Source: Pseudoblastomonas marina (GTDB taxonomy: Bacteria > Pseudomonadota > Alphaproteobacteria > Sphingomonadales > Sphingomonadaceae). Taken from it: DNA of 64,000 bases. The notes beneath the pieces are model-generated. The model ran no database searches. It saw only the letters and a program-made list of their open reading frames with translations, and was not told the origin of the DNA. Each line of letters starts with the position of its first letter. Position 1 is the stretch's first letter. Position numbers and translations under genes: made by a program. The stretch lies in the NCBI RefSeq assembly GCF_014641655.1, contig NZ_BMID01000001.1:2446427-2510426 (forward strand). The letters are read 5' to 3'. This document shows positions 37,579 through 47,548 of this stretch, piece after piece.

Positions 37579-38853
37579 TCACTTGCCGATGCAGAAGCGG
37601 GAGAACAGCCGGTCGAGCACATCCTCGCTCGACGCACGCCCGGTGAATCGGTCGAATGCGACGCGCGCCACGCGGAGGTTTTCGGCGACGATCAGCAGGT
37701 CGAGCCCTTGATCGATCGCGAGTAACGCATCCCGCGCCGGTTCGAGCGCGCTGCGCTGGCGTTCGTTCAATGCGGTCTCGTTTGGCTTGGGAAGCAAATC
37801 GGCTGCCATGTCGACCAATCGCCGCCGCAAGCCATCGACCCCCTCGCCCGTCAGTGCGGAGACGCGCGGGCGCTCGTCGTCTGTCGCGGGTCCGCCGAGG
37901 TCGGCCTTGGTCGCGATATCGATCACACCCGCCGGTCCTGCGCCGGCCTCGCCGAGCCACAGCACGATATCCGCCTGGTCGAGCGCCTTGCGCGCCCGCT
38001 CGATCCCGATCGCCTCGATCGTGTCCTCGGTGGAATCGCGCAACCCGGCTGTGTCGATCATAACGAAGGGCACACCATCCCATGCAATCGGTCGCTCGAG
38101 CAGGTCCCGCGTGGTCCCTTCGATTGGTGTTGCAATGGCCGCCTCTTCGTCGACTAACTTATTGAATAAGCTAGATTTACCCGCGTTCGGCGGCCCCGCC
38201 AGGGCAACCCTGATCCCTTCGCGCAAGCGCTCGCTCGACGGGCGGTCGAGCCATTCGCCGATCTCGCCCGCCAGACTTGAAACGCGTTCAAAAAATTTGC
38301 CTGACAAGGAGGCCACGTCATCTTCGTCGCTGAAATCGAGCGCAGCCTCCACCTCGGCAGCGAGCAACAGCACGTCGTCGCGCCATCGTTCGACCTTGGC
38401 TGAGGCGGCGCCATCGGCCGCGCGCACTGCAACCCGACGCTGCAATTCGGTCTCGGCCGCCAACAGGTCACCGAGCGCCTCGGCCTCGGCAAGGTCGATC
38501 CGGCCATTGGCGAAGGCGCGGCGGGTGAATTCCCCCGGTTCGGCGGCGCGGCATCCCGGCATCGCGCCGATCGCCGCCTCGACCGCGCGCACCACCGCGC
38601 GCCCGCCATGACAATGCAGTTCGAGGCAGTCATCGCCGGTCGCGCTGTTCGGGCCCGGGAACCAAAGTACCAGCGCCTGGTCGAGTAGCGCCCCCTCCCC
38701 GTCGCGCAGCGTGGCCACGCTGGCACGACGGGGCTCGGGCGTGCGCCCGGCGAGTTCTTCGACTACCGCACCGGCATCGGGCCCGCTGACACGCACGACC
38801 GCGATGGCCGCCGGCGGCGACCCGCTCGACAGCGCGTAGATCGTGTCGTCCAT
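37579..38853 (-). CDS. mnmE: tRNA modification GTPase MnmE
   Basis: MnmE (TrmE) is the GTPase partner of MnmG. The 424-residue protein has the folate-binding N-domain, a helical domain, and an inserted G domain with GPPNAGKSSLFN, the EGTTRD loop, DTAGLRDS and an IATKADL motif in place of NKxD. The C-terminal FCIGK, with the conserved catalytic cysteine, is present. The ATG at 38853 begins MDDTIYAL; upstream in-frame residues are not family-like. It begins the leftward operon leading to parB and lies 13 nt from the DUF6489 stop. Confidence 0.96.
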   Translation of the reverse strand: MDDTIYALSSGSPPAAIAVVRVSGPDAGAVVEELAGRTPEPRRASVATLRDGEGALLDQALVLWFPGPNSATGDDCLELHCHGGRAVVRAVEAAIGAMPGCRAAEPGEFTRRAFANGRIDLAEAEALGDLLAAETELQRRVAVRAADGAASAKVERWRDDVLLLAAEVEAALDFSDEDDVASLSGKFFERVSSLAGEIGEWLDRPSSERLREGIRVALAGPPNAGKSSLFNKLVDEEAAIATPIEGTTRDLLERPIAWDGVPFVMIDTAGLRDSTEDTIEAIGIERARKALDQADIVLWLGEAGAGPAGVIDIATKADLGGPATDDERPRVSALTGEGVDGLRRRLVDMAADLLPKPNETALNERQRSALEPARDALLAIDQGLDLLIVAENLRVARVAFDRFTGRASSEDVLDRLFSRFCIGK

Positions 38854-38866
38854 CACGCAGGCTGGA

Positions 38867-39136
38867 TCAGTCGTCTTTCTTGGACGGTTTGGCCGGCTTC
38901 GCCCCGGCGGCACCCGCGGCCCCGGCCTCCACGAATTGCTGGAACATCTTCAGCCCCATCTGGCCCATCGGCGCGAGCTTGGTCGCGTATTCCTGCAATT
39001 GCTCGACATTGCCGACCCCCTTCATCGCCTTGGTCACGGCATCGACATAGACGTCGTTGGCGGGCGAAACGTCGGGCAGGCCCATGAAAGTCCGCGCCTC
39101 TTCGGGCGTGCAGTCGATTTCGATATTCACTTTCAT
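38867..39136 (-). CDS. DUF6489 family protein
   Basis: This 89-residue protein belongs to a small sphingomonad/alphaproteobacterial family of unknown function. The conserved start MKVNIEIDCTPEEARTFMGLPDVS is followed by a helical region (VYVDAVTKAMKGVGNVEQL) and an Ala/Gly/Lys-rich tail. The ATG at 39136 has GAGGGA upstream. It lies in front of mnmE and could be its first co-transcribed gene. Confidence 0.75.
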   Translation of the reverse strand: MKVNIEIDCTPEEARTFMGLPDVSPANDVYVDAVTKAMKGVGNVEQLQEYATKLAPMGQMGLKMFQQFVEAGAAGAAGAKPAKPSKKDD

Positions 39137-39230
39137 GCCGTGTTTCCCTCTATGGTCGGGAACAATGTGGCGCGCGGCGCGCATTTTGCAATGAAGAGGC
39201 CGGCGAACGGCGCACAGGAGGGAGATCGAC

Positions 39231-39926
39231 ATGAGCGAGACAGTCCGCATCAAGCAGCTTGGCGGCGACGAGGAGTTCGGCGCCTATGTCGCGCGCCCCG
39301 AGGGCGAGGCGAAGGCGGCGATCATCGTCATCCAGGAGATCTTCGGCGTCAATGCGGGGATCCGGCGCAAGTGCGACCTGCTCGCCGAGGACGGCTATCT
39401 CGCGGTCGCGCCCGACCTGTTCTGGCCGCTCGAGCCGGGGATCGAGCTCGATCCCGATATTGAGCCAGAATTCCAGAAGGCGCTCGACCTGATGGGCAAG
39501 TTCGACCAGGACCAGGGCGTCCGCGACATCGAGGCGACGATCAAATGGGCGCGCAACCAGGGTTGCGGGAAAGTCGGCGCGGTCGGCTACTGCCTCGGCG
39601 GACGGCTCGCCTTCATGACCGCGGCGCGCACCGACAGCGATGCGACGGTCGGCTATTACGCGGTCGGCGTCGACAATCTGCTGCGCGAGAAGCACGCGAT
39701 CGCGCGCCCGCTGATGCTGCATATTCCGACCGAAGACGGCTTCGTCGACAAGGACACGCAAAAAGCCATGCATGACGGCCTCGACGACCATCCCAAGGTC
39801 ACGCTCCACGATTACGAGGGCATGGATCACGGCTTCGCAACGCAATTCGGCAAGCGGCGTCACGACGAATGTGCCGATCTGGCCGATCGACGCACCAAGG
39901 AATTCTTCGCCGAGCATCTGGGCTAA
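39231..39926 (+). CDS. Dienelactone hydrolase family protein
   Basis: This 231-residue alpha/beta hydrolase has the family triad: the nucleophile cysteine in GYCLGG (about residue 121), an aspartate region around PTEDGFVD, and the histidine in MDHGF. Dienelactone hydrolase opens lactone rings in chloroaromatic degradation, but most chromosomal members act on other esters. GGAGGGA precedes the ATG. It is followed after 4 nt by the glutamate-synthase-like gene. Confidence 0.88.
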   Translation: MSETVRIKQLGGDEEFGAYVARPEGEAKAAIIVIQEIFGVNAGIRRKCDLLAEDGYLAVAPDLFWPLEPGIELDPDIEPEFQKALDLMGKFDQDQGVRDIEATIKWARNQGCGKVGAVGYCLGGRLAFMTAARTDSDATVGYYAVGVDNLLREKHAIARPLMLHIPTEDGFVDKDTQKAMHDGLDDHPKVTLHDYEGMDHGFATQFGKRRHDECADLADRRTKEFFAEHLG

Positions 39927-39930
39927 CCGC

Positions 39931-41511
39931 GTGACGGTTCCTTGGCGCTACATCATCCCGCCGGGGCTGACCGCAGCCGCGGCCGCGCTGGGATGGTTGT
40001 GGTGGCCTTCGCTCGTCTTCCTGTTGCCGCTGGTGGTGCTCGCCTGGGTCGATTTCTTCCAGTCCGAGCACACGCTGCGGCGCAATTACCCGCTGGTGGC
40101 GCGGACCCGCTGGGTGATGGAAGACCTGCGCCCCTTCGCACAGGCCTATATCGTCGAGGACGACCTCGAGGGGCGCCCCTTCAGCCACCAGGAACGTGCG
40201 CTCGTCTACGCGCGGGCTAAGGGCGATCTCGACTCGCACCCCTTCGGAACCGAACTCGATGTATATTCGGAAGAGTATGAATGGCTGAGCCATTCGATCG
40301 TCCCGAGAACCGATGCCCCCGAATTCTGGCGCACCCGGATCGGCGGGCCGGATTGCTCCCAGCCCTACGATGCCGCGTTGCTCAACGTTTCGGCGATGAG
40401 CTTCGGTTCGCTGTCGGGTCGCGCGATCGAGGCGTTCAACCTCGGCGCGAAGATCGGCAGCTTCGCGCACAATACCGGCGAAGGCAGTATCTCGAAATAT
40501 CACCGTAAACACGGTGGCGACCTGATCTGGGAGATCGGCAGCGGTTATTTCGGCTGTCGGGCGCATGATGGCGGGTTCGATCCGGATCGATTCCGCGAGA
40601 ATGCATCGGGCGAGCAGGTGAAGATGATCGAGGTCAAGCTGAGCCAGGGGGCCAAGCCCGGCCATGGCGGCGTGCTTCCCGGTGAAAAGGTGACCGCAGA
40701 GATCGCCGAGGCGCGCGGCGTGGAAATTGGCAAGACGGTGGTCTCCCCGGCCGCCCACTCGACCTTCTCGACCCCGATCGAGATGCTCGAATGGATCGCC
40801 GAATTGCGCGAGATGACGGGCGGGAAGCCGGTCGGGTTCAAGCTGTGCGTCGGCAAGCCCCACGAAGTCATGGCGATTGGCAAGGCCATGCTCGAAACTG
40901 GGATCACCCCCGATTTCATCACCGTCGACGGAGCCGAGGGAGGGACCGGCGCAGCGCCGCTCGAATTGTCGAACAGCGTCGGCATGCCGCTGCGCGAAGG
41001 CACGATCTGGGTGCGCAACATGCTGGTCGGCACCGGGCTCAAGTCGCGCGTGAAGATCGCTACTGCCGGCAAGATCCATTCGGGCGCGCAAATGGCCAAG
41101 AGCTTCGCGATCGGCGCCGATTACTGCAACGCCGCGCGGCCCTTCATGTTCGCGGCCGGCTGCGTCCAGTCGATGCAGTGCCACACCGGCAATTGCCCCA
41201 CCGGCGTCGCCACCCAGACGCCCTGGCGGCAACGCGGGCTGGTGGTCGAGGACAAGGCCCCGCGGATCGCGCGCTTCCAGCGCCAGACACTCCACTCGCT
41301 GCGAGAGATTACGGTCGCAATGGGGCTCGAAAGCCCGTGGGACATGCGCCCGCGCGACATGCGCGAGCGGTTGAACGGCGCGAAATCTCTACCGATCGAC
41401 CGGATCTACTTCTTTGTCGAGGAAGGCCAGCTGCTCGACGGCGCCGACAGCACCCCCCTCGCCGCCGCCTGGAACGCCGCAAGCGCGGATCGTTTCAGCT
41501 GTGGGGGTTAG
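39931..41511 (+). CDS. FMN-binding glutamate synthase family protein, membrane-anchored
   Basis: This 526-residue protein has two N-terminal hydrophobic segments (residues 8-40) and a glutamate-synthase-like FMN barrel (about 130-480). Visible motifs are LLNVSAMSFGSLSG, NTGEGSISKYH, VDGAEGGTGAAPLELS and the cysteine-rich CVQSMQCHTGNCPTGVATQ, which would bind an Fe-S cluster. No glutaminase domain is present, so it is a stand-alone GltB-like oxidoreductase; its substrate is unknown. The GTG at 39931 starts just after the hydrolase stop. Confidence 0.83.
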   Translation: MTVPWRYIIPPGLTAAAAALGWLWWPSLVFLLPLVVLAWVDFFQSEHTLRRNYPLVARTRWVMEDLRPFAQAYIVEDDLEGRPFSHQERALVYARAKGDLDSHPFGTELDVYSEEYEWLSHSIVPRTDAPEFWRTRIGGPDCSQPYDAALLNVSAMSFGSLSGRAIEAFNLGAKIGSFAHNTGEGSISKYHRKHGGDLIWEIGSGYFGCRAHDGGFDPDRFRENASGEQVKMIEVKLSQGAKPGHGGVLPGEKVTAEIAEARGVEIGKTVVSPAAHSTFSTPIEMLEWIAELREMTGGKPVGFKLCVGKPHEVMAIGKAMLETGITPDFITVDGAEGGTGAAPLELSNSVGMPLREGTIWVRNMLVGTGLKSRVKIATAGKIHSGAQMAKSFAIGADYCNAARPFMFAAGCVQSMQCHTGNCPTGVATQTPWRQRGLVVEDKAPRIARFQRQTLHSLREITVAMGLESPWDMRPRDMRERLNGAKSLPIDRIYFFVEEGQLLDGADSTPLAAAWNAASADRFSCGG

Positions 41512-41559
41512 GCGAGCGAGTTCATGCGGCCTTGCGATGGCGCCGCCGGCACCACCGCA

Positions 41560-41949
41560 TCAACCGGCGAGGAATTCTTCGACCAGCGGCATGATAGTGG
41601 CGCGCGCGTCGGGCTGGTCGATCTTGTCGGCGATCTCGCGCAGGTGGCGTTCGGCATCGCTGACGTTGAAGCGCCGCATCCGCCAGCCATCGAACTCGCG
41701 CTGATTGGCTGCGGTGCGCTTTACCGTTCGGATCGAATGATGGCGCGGGTCGCGTTCGAGGGTCTGCATCAGCACCTCGAGCGAATCCGTTTCACCTTCG
41801 ATCAGCTGAAGGAACCGGCCGTCCTTGAAGATCAGGAAACCTGAGATATCCCGCTTCGCATTGTTGCGGGCCGAGGTTTCGACGATTTCGAAAACCTCGT
41901 CCCCGCTCAGTCTTCCGTTCGCTTCGCTGGTGTAGATTAGTCGTTCCAT
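41560..41949 (-). CDS. BLUF-domain blue-light photoreceptor
   Basis: This 129-residue protein is a short BLUF-type flavin (FAD) blue-light sensor. The key residues are visible: Tyr6 in LIYTS, Asn30 in SARNNA and Gln48 in GRFLQLIEG, with Trp89 in FDGWRM. After the BLUF fold (about 1-95) only a short helical cap follows, so the output must be through protein partners. The gene starts 18 nt after rho on the same strand and could be co-transcribed with it, tying light sensing to the hemE-hemJ-rho region. Confidence 0.88.
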   Translation of the reverse strand: MERLIYTSEANGRLSGDEVFEIVETSARNNAKRDISGFLIFKDGRFLQLIEGETDSLEVLMQTLERDPRHHSIRTVKRTAANQREFDGWRMRRFNVSDAERHLREIADKIDQPDARATIMPLVEEFLAG

Positions 41950-41967
41950 GGCCGCGCGCAGATGATC

Positions 41968-43233
<1,266 letters not shown>

Positions 43234-43387
43234 TTCGTGTGTCTTTTCGTGGAATTCTGTTGGGATGGCCGGGATGGTCTAAGGGCTTTGGGAAAGCGGA
43301 CCCGGCGGCAAGCTGTTGGCTTGCGGCCTACCCGGTCGGTGTGTCGGATGTATGACGGGGCGGGTTTCCCGTCAATCGAATTGCGCG

Positions 43388-43840
43388 TCAGACGAGAACG
43401 CTGCGCAGGACGATCACCGTGACGACGATCAGGATCGTCGCGACCCCCGGCACTTCGTTGAGCAGTCGCAGCGTCTTTTCGCTCAGCGTCCGCTCACCGC
43501 GCGCCAGCTTCTTGGCATAGGCGGCGAGCCAGCCGTGATAGCCCGACAGCGCGAGCACCAGCAGCAGCTTGAGATGGAACCAGCCCTGCACGAAGGCACC
43601 GGTGACCCAGGCGAGCGCGAGCCCGAAGACCCACACCGCAACGATCGACGGCGCGAGGATGATCTTGAGCAGGCGCCGCTCGCGCTCGATCCATTTTGCA
43701 TTCTCGGCCGAATCCGCCGGGGCTTCCTGGTGGTAGACGAAGAAGCGCGGCAGCATGAACAGCCCCGCGATCCAGAAGATCACGAAGGCGATGTGCCCGG
43801 CTTTCAGCCACAGATAGATCATCGCAAGGAATTCCTGCAT
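43388..43840 (-). CDS. hemJ: Protoporphyrinogen oxidase HemJ (CopD-like)
   Basis: HemJ oxidises protoporphyrinogen IX in the membrane, replacing HemY or HemG in many alphaproteobacteria and cyanobacteria. The 150-residue protein has four hydrophobic segments and the family residues LKAGHIAFVIFWIAGLFMLPRFFVYH and a later WFHLKLLLVLALSGYHGW, with conserved histidine and lysine. It is 71 nt downstream of hemE, so the two heme-pathway genes form an operon. Confidence 0.88.
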   Translation of the reverse strand: MQEFLAMIYLWLKAGHIAFVIFWIAGLFMLPRFFVYHQEAPADSAENAKWIERERRLLKIILAPSIVAVWVFGLALAWVTGAFVQGWFHLKLLLVLALSGYHGWLAAYAKKLARGERTLSEKTLRLLNEVPGVATILIVVTVIVLRSVLV

Positions 43841-43911
43841 GCGCGCTCAATAGACGGGTTGGGTTACCGCTTGATAGGGCAAATTTCGGATACGGTCGGT
43901 CAGCCCGGCCA

Positions 43912-44940
43912 TCATCCGGGCCTCCATTCGCGGACCGCCGCGACGAGGCGTTCGACATGCTCGATCGGGGTGTGCCGGTCGATCCCGTGCCCCAGGTTGA
44001 AAACGTGCGGCCGCCCTGCCAGCGCATCGAGGATCGCCCGCGCACGTTGTTCGACCCGATCGCCGCCCGCGAGCAGCAATTGCGGATCGAAATTGCCCTG
44101 CACCGGCATCCCCTCGGGTAGTTCGCGGTGCGCCCAGTGCGGATCGACGGTCTCGTCGAGCCCGACCGCATTCACACAGGTCTCGCGCGCATAGGCAGGC
44201 AGTTTCGCACCGGCACCCTTGGGAAAGCCGATGATCGGGATATCCGGATGCAGCGCGCGGATCGCCTCGACGATCGCCACGGTCGGCGCGATCACCCAGC
44301 GCTCGAACTCGTCGGGTGCGAGACTGCCGCTCCACGAATCGAACAGTTGCAGCGCCCGCGCGCCTGCCTTCACCTGACCGTCGAGATAATGGACCGTGCT
44401 TTCGACGATCCGGTCGATGATCACCTGGAATCGGGCTGGGTCGCGATAGGCCAGCTGGCGCGCCGCGGCCTGTTCCTTCGAACCCTCGCCGTTCACCATG
44501 TAGGTCCCGACCGTCCACGGAGAGCCGGCGAACCCGATCAGCGCGGATTCCTCGGGCAGTTTCTGCGAAAGCAATGCGACCGTGCGCCAAACCGCCTCGT
44601 AATGCGTATTGTCCTCAACCAGCGAAGCGAGCTCCGCCTCGGCCAACCGGGGTGAGAGGTGCGGTCCTTCGCCGGCGAGGAATTCGAGCTTCTGGCCAAG
44701 CGCATGCGGCACGATCAGGATGTCCGAGAACAGGATCGCGCCGTCGAACCCAAACCGGCGGAGCGGCTGGAGCGTCACCTCGGCCGCCGCTTCGTGATCG
44801 TAGACGAGGTCGAGAAACCCGCCCTTTTCGGCACGCAAGGCGCGGTATTCGGGCAGGTAGCGACCAGCCTGTCGCATGAGCCACAAAGGGCGCGGGACCA
44901 CGTTTTCGCCGCGCAGCGTTCGGATCAAAGCATTCGTCAT
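43912..44940 (-). CDS. hemE: Uroporphyrinogen decarboxylase
   Basis: HemE converts uroporphyrinogen III to coproporphyrinogen III. The 342-residue protein begins with the family motif RPLWLMRQAGRYLPEYR (about residues 18-34) and has FSDILIVPHALGQ and GFAGSPWT. It is directly left of the presumed replication origin and is transcribed away from it, as in Caulobacter. No clear ribosome-binding site precedes the ATG at 44940. Confidence 0.97.
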   Translation of the reverse strand: MTNALIRTLRGENVVPRPLWLMRQAGRYLPEYRALRAEKGGFLDLVYDHEAAAEVTLQPLRRFGFDGAILFSDILIVPHALGQKLEFLAGEGPHLSPRLAEAELASLVEDNTHYEAVWRTVALLSQKLPEESALIGFAGSPWTVGTYMVNGEGSKEQAAARQLAYRDPARFQVIIDRIVESTVHYLDGQVKAGARALQLFDSWSGSLAPDEFERWVIAPTVAIVEAIRALHPDIPIIGFPKGAGAKLPAYARETCVNAVGLDETVDPHWAHRELPEGMPVQGNFDPQLLLAGGDRVEQRARAILDALAGRPHVFNLGHGIDRHTPIEHVERLVAAVREWRPG

Positions 44941-44955
44941 CGAGAGAGAAAGACC

Positions 44956-44976
44956 AAATAATAATGAAATATGAAA
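44956..44976. other. A/T-rich tract, possible DNA unwinding element
   Basis: Nineteen of 21 bases are A or T, striking in a GC-rich genome; the tract lies at the hemE side of the candidate origin. Confidence 0.4.
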
Positions 44977-44999
44977 GGGGATGTTGGAGTCTGTTGTCC

Positions 45000-45008
45000 T
45001 GTGGATAG
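45000..45008 (-). other. DnaA-box-like 9-mer
   Basis: On the minus strand this reads CTATCCACA, one mismatch from TTATCCACA. Confidence 0.5.
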
Positions 45009-45108
45009 CGGGGACGGCCGCGCCGTGCCTGAATCTTCCCCGCGCTTCCAGCGATTGTTGACGTCTCCGACTCCGCTGCGCGCCGCGTCAATCGGAATCT
45101 CCTCCCCG

Positions 45109-45117
45109 TTCTTCACA
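45109..45117 (+). other. DnaA-box-like 9-mer
   Basis: TTCTTCACA is one mismatch from TTATNCACA and lies 4 bp from the next box. Confidence 0.4.
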
Positions 45118-45120
45118 GGC

Positions 45121-45129
45121 TGTGCATGA
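45121..45129 (-). other. DnaA-box-like 9-mer
   Basis: On the minus strand this reads TCATGCACA, one mismatch from TTATNCACA. Confidence 0.4.
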
Positions 45130-45220
45130 CGTTGCAGGCTGTCCAAAAATAGCCGGGCCGAATGACTCGATCCGGGTGCAATTCGGCGTGCCGGAATTGT
45201 CACCGGTGCTCTCCCGTGGT

Positions 45221-45241
45221 TTATCCTCGCATCTGTCCACA
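45221..45241 (+). other. Two weak DnaA-box-like 9-mers at the ppsR start
   Basis: TTATCCTCG (45221-45229) and CTGTCCACA (45233-45241) each match the box at seven of nine positions. The second overlaps the first base of the ppsR ATG. Confidence 0.3.
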
Positions 45242-46092
45242 TGGCCGAACCGCTTCACCTCCACCTGATCTCCGATTCGACCGGCGAGACGCTCGACATG
45301 CTCGCCAAGGCGGCGCTGGCGCAATTCGAGGGCGCGGCGATCGAATCCCATCTCTGGCCGCTGGTGCGCTCGCGGCAGGGACTCGAGCGGATCATGGCCG
45401 ATGTCGCCGACAAGCCCGGCATCGTACTGTTCACCCTCGCCAGCCCAGACATCCGCACGGCGCTCGAAGAGCGCTGCCGTCTGCTGGGATTGAAAGCTGT
45501 CTCACCGCTCGATCCCGTCCTCTCGTCGCTCGGCGATACGCTGGGTCGGCAGGCCAAGGCGCGCCCCGGTCGCCAGCACACGATGGACGAAGCCTATTTC
45601 GATCGCGTCGACGCGATCCATTATACGATCGCGCATGATGACGGTCTGCTCAGCGAGGAATGGGAAGAGGCCGATATCGTGCTCGCGGGCGTGTCGCGCA
45701 GTTCGAAGACACCGACTTCGATCTACCTCGCCAATCGCGGTTACAAAACCGCCAATATCCCGCTGGTGATGGAAAGTCCGCCGCCCGACAGCCTGTTCCG
45801 GCTCAAGAACCCGCTGGTCGTCGGATTGACCACCGCCCCCAAACGCCTGATCGAAATCCGCCGCAACCGCCTGCTCACCCTGAACGAGCGCGAGCGAACC
45901 TCCTATATCGACGAGGAGCGCGTGAGCGAGGAGCTAAAATATGCCCGCCGCCTGTTTGCCGACAATGGCTGGCCGGTGATCGATGTCACCCGCCGCTCGA
46001 TCGAGGAGACCGCCGCGGCGGTGATCCGCATCCTCCAGCAGCGCCGTGACGATAGCCGGCAGGGCGAATTGATCGCGCCGGGCCCGGCATGA
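45241..46092 (+). CDS. ppsR: PEP synthase/PPDK regulatory protein (DUF299, RP001 homologue)
   Basis: This is a bifunctional serine/threonine kinase and phosphorylase that switches pyruvate, phosphate dikinase or PEP synthase off and on with ADP and phosphate. The 283-residue protein begins LHLISDSTGETL, has the P-loop region AGVSRSSKTPTSIYLANRGYKTANIPL and the conserved GLTTAPKRL. Which dikinase it controls is not visible. In origin literature this is the RP001/CC0001 gene next to oriC. Its stop is followed by maf in the same direction. Confidence 0.93.
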   Translation: MAEPLHLHLISDSTGETLDMLAKAALAQFEGAAIESHLWPLVRSRQGLERIMADVADKPGIVLFTLASPDIRTALEERCRLLGLKAVSPLDPVLSSLGDTLGRQAKARPGRQHTMDEAYFDRVDAIHYTIAHDDGLLSEEWEEADIVLAGVSRSSKTPTSIYLANRGYKTANIPLVMESPPPDSLFRLKNPLVVGLTTAPKRLIEIRRNRLLTLNERERTSYIDEERVSEELKYARRLFADNGWPVIDVTRRSIEETAAAVIRILQQRRDDSRQGELIAPGPA

Positions 46093-46118
46093 ACCGGGTC
46101 GATCGGGAGGGAGCCGCC

Positions 46119-46706
46119 ATGTCATTGATTCTTGCTTCGGGCAGCGCCACGCGGCGTGCCATGCTCGACCAGTGCGGTGTCGCGCACGCGGTCGTCCAGG
46201 CGCAAGTCGACGAACGCGCGCTCGAAGCCGAGCTCGGGATCGGTGAGCCCCATGCCATTGCGCTGGCGCTAGCCGAAGCGAAGGCGCGCGAAGTGTCCGA
46301 CCGCCACCCGGAGGCATTCGTGCTGGGCGGAGATTCGGTGGTTGCGGTTGCCGGCCGCCGGTTCGACAAGCCTGGCGATCGCGACGAGGCCGCCGAGCAT
46401 CTCGCCTTCTTCTCGGGCCGGACGATCGAATTGTGGAGCGCCGCAGCGCTGGCCCGCGACGGGCGCGTGGTCGAGCGGGTGATCGACAAGGCTGAGCTGG
46501 CGGTGCGCGAGCTGTCCGAAGACTTTATCGCCGCCTATCTCGACGCCGAATGGCCCGAGGTCGGCTTCTCGGTCGGCGTGTTCCGAATCGAGGCGCTCGG
46601 CCCACTGCTGTTCGAACGCGTGGCAGGCGACTATTTCACCATTCTCGGCATGCCGCTGATCGGCGTTCTGGGCGCATTGCGGCGACGGGGAGTGCTCGCG
46701 ACATGA
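46119..46706 (+). CDS. Maf family nucleotide pyrophosphatase
   Basis: Maf proteins hydrolyse canonical or modified nucleoside triphosphates and are linked to division control. The 195-residue product has the opening SLILASGSATRRAML, the GGDSVV motif and GDYFTILGMPL near the end. I chose the ATG at 46119 because GGGAGGG lies just upstream; an ATG at 46089 overlapping the ppsR stop would add 10 residues. The stop overlaps the aroE start (ATGA). Confidence 0.92.
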   Translation: MSLILASGSATRRAMLDQCGVAHAVVQAQVDERALEAELGIGEPHAIALALAEAKAREVSDRHPEAFVLGGDSVVAVAGRRFDKPGDRDEAAEHLAFFSGRTIELWSAAALARDGRVVERVIDKAELAVRELSEDFIAAYLDAEWPEVGFSVGVFRIEALGPLLFERVAGDYFTILGMPLIGVLGALRRRGVLAT

Positions 46707-47548
46707 CATATGCCGAAGTGATCGGCGATCCGATCACCCAGTCGAAATCGCCCGCCATCCACGCCCACTGGTTGGCCCGTTCGAATACGAAGGGCGAATA
46801 TCGCGCGCACCACGTCACGAGCGACGAGCTGGCGAGCTATTTCGCGCAACGCCGCGCCGATCCCGAGTGGAGCGGCTGCAACGTCACGATGCCGCACAAA
46901 CTTTCGGTTGCGGCGCATTGCGACCGGCTCGATCCGCTCGCCGAGGCGGTCGGAGCGGTGAACCTGGTGGTGCGCGAAGGCGAAGAGCTGGTCGGCTACA
47001 ATGTCGACGGGCCGGGCTTTCTCGAGCCGCTGCGCGATCGGTTGGCGCAGCCGCACTTGTTCCGGATGGCGCGCCTGCTCGGCACGGGCGGCGCCGCGCG
47101 GGCGATCGCGCTGGCGCTGGCGCATGAAGGATTCACCCTCGTGGTCGCAGGCCGCGATCCGGGGAAATCGCTGCGCATGATCGAGGCGCTCGACCTGCCG
47201 GGCGATCATCATGCCGCGGCGCTCGGCCAATTCGCGCAGATCACCGATTTTCCCTTCGACGAGCGCGAAGGCTGCTGCGACCTTGTGATCAACACCACGC
47301 CGTTGGGGATGGAGGGCTTTCCCGACCTGCCCTTCGACACCAGCCATGCGCCTCCCGGAAGCGTGTTCTACGACATTGTCACCCACCCGATCGACACACC
47401 CTTCCTGCGCGCGGCCCGGCGCGCCGGTTTCGAGGCGCTCGACGGCCGCGCCATGTTGCTCGGCCAGGCGGCGCTGTCGTTCGAGAAACTGTTCGGCGAA
47501 GCGCCCGACCGGAGCGCGGACGACGCATTGCGCGAACTGCTCGCATGA
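46703..47548 (+). CDS. aroE: Shikimate dehydrogenase
   Basis: AroE reduces 3-dehydroshikimate to shikimate with NADPH in aromatic amino acid synthesis. The 281-residue protein has the substrate motif GDPITQSKSPAIH, the catalytic lysine in NVTMPHK, the NADPH loop LGTGGAARAIALAL and the INTTPLGM motif. It lies in the ppsR-maf-aroE-coaE-dnaQ unit with four-base overlaps at both ends. Confidence 0.96.
   Translation: MTYAEVIGDPITQSKSPAIHAHWLARSNTKGEYRAHHVTSDELASYFAQRRADPEWSGCNVTMPHKLSVAAHCDRLDPLAEAVGAVNLVVREGEELVGYNVDGPGFLEPLRDRLAQPHLFRMARLLGTGGAARAIALALAHEGFTLVVAGRDPGKSLRMIEALDLPGDHHAAALGQFAQITDFPFDEREGCCDLVINTTPLGMEGFPDLPFDTSHAPPGSVFYDIVTHPIDTPFLRAARRAGFEALDGRAMLLGQAALSFEKLFGEAPDRSADDALRELLA

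Larger units (their letters stand above)
44941..45240. other. Candidate chromosomal replication origin (oriC)
   Basis: This 300-bp gene-free gap lies between hemE (left) and ppsR/RP001 (right), the same neighbours that flank Cori of Caulobacter crescentus. It contains an A/T-rich tract at 44956-44976 (a possible unwinding element), three 9-mers one mismatch from the DnaA box TTATNCACA, two weaker ones, and five GANTC (CcrM) sites at 44987, 45031, 45069, 45095 and 45164. Genes on both sides run away from it. No CtrA site was found by eye. Confidence 0.75.
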
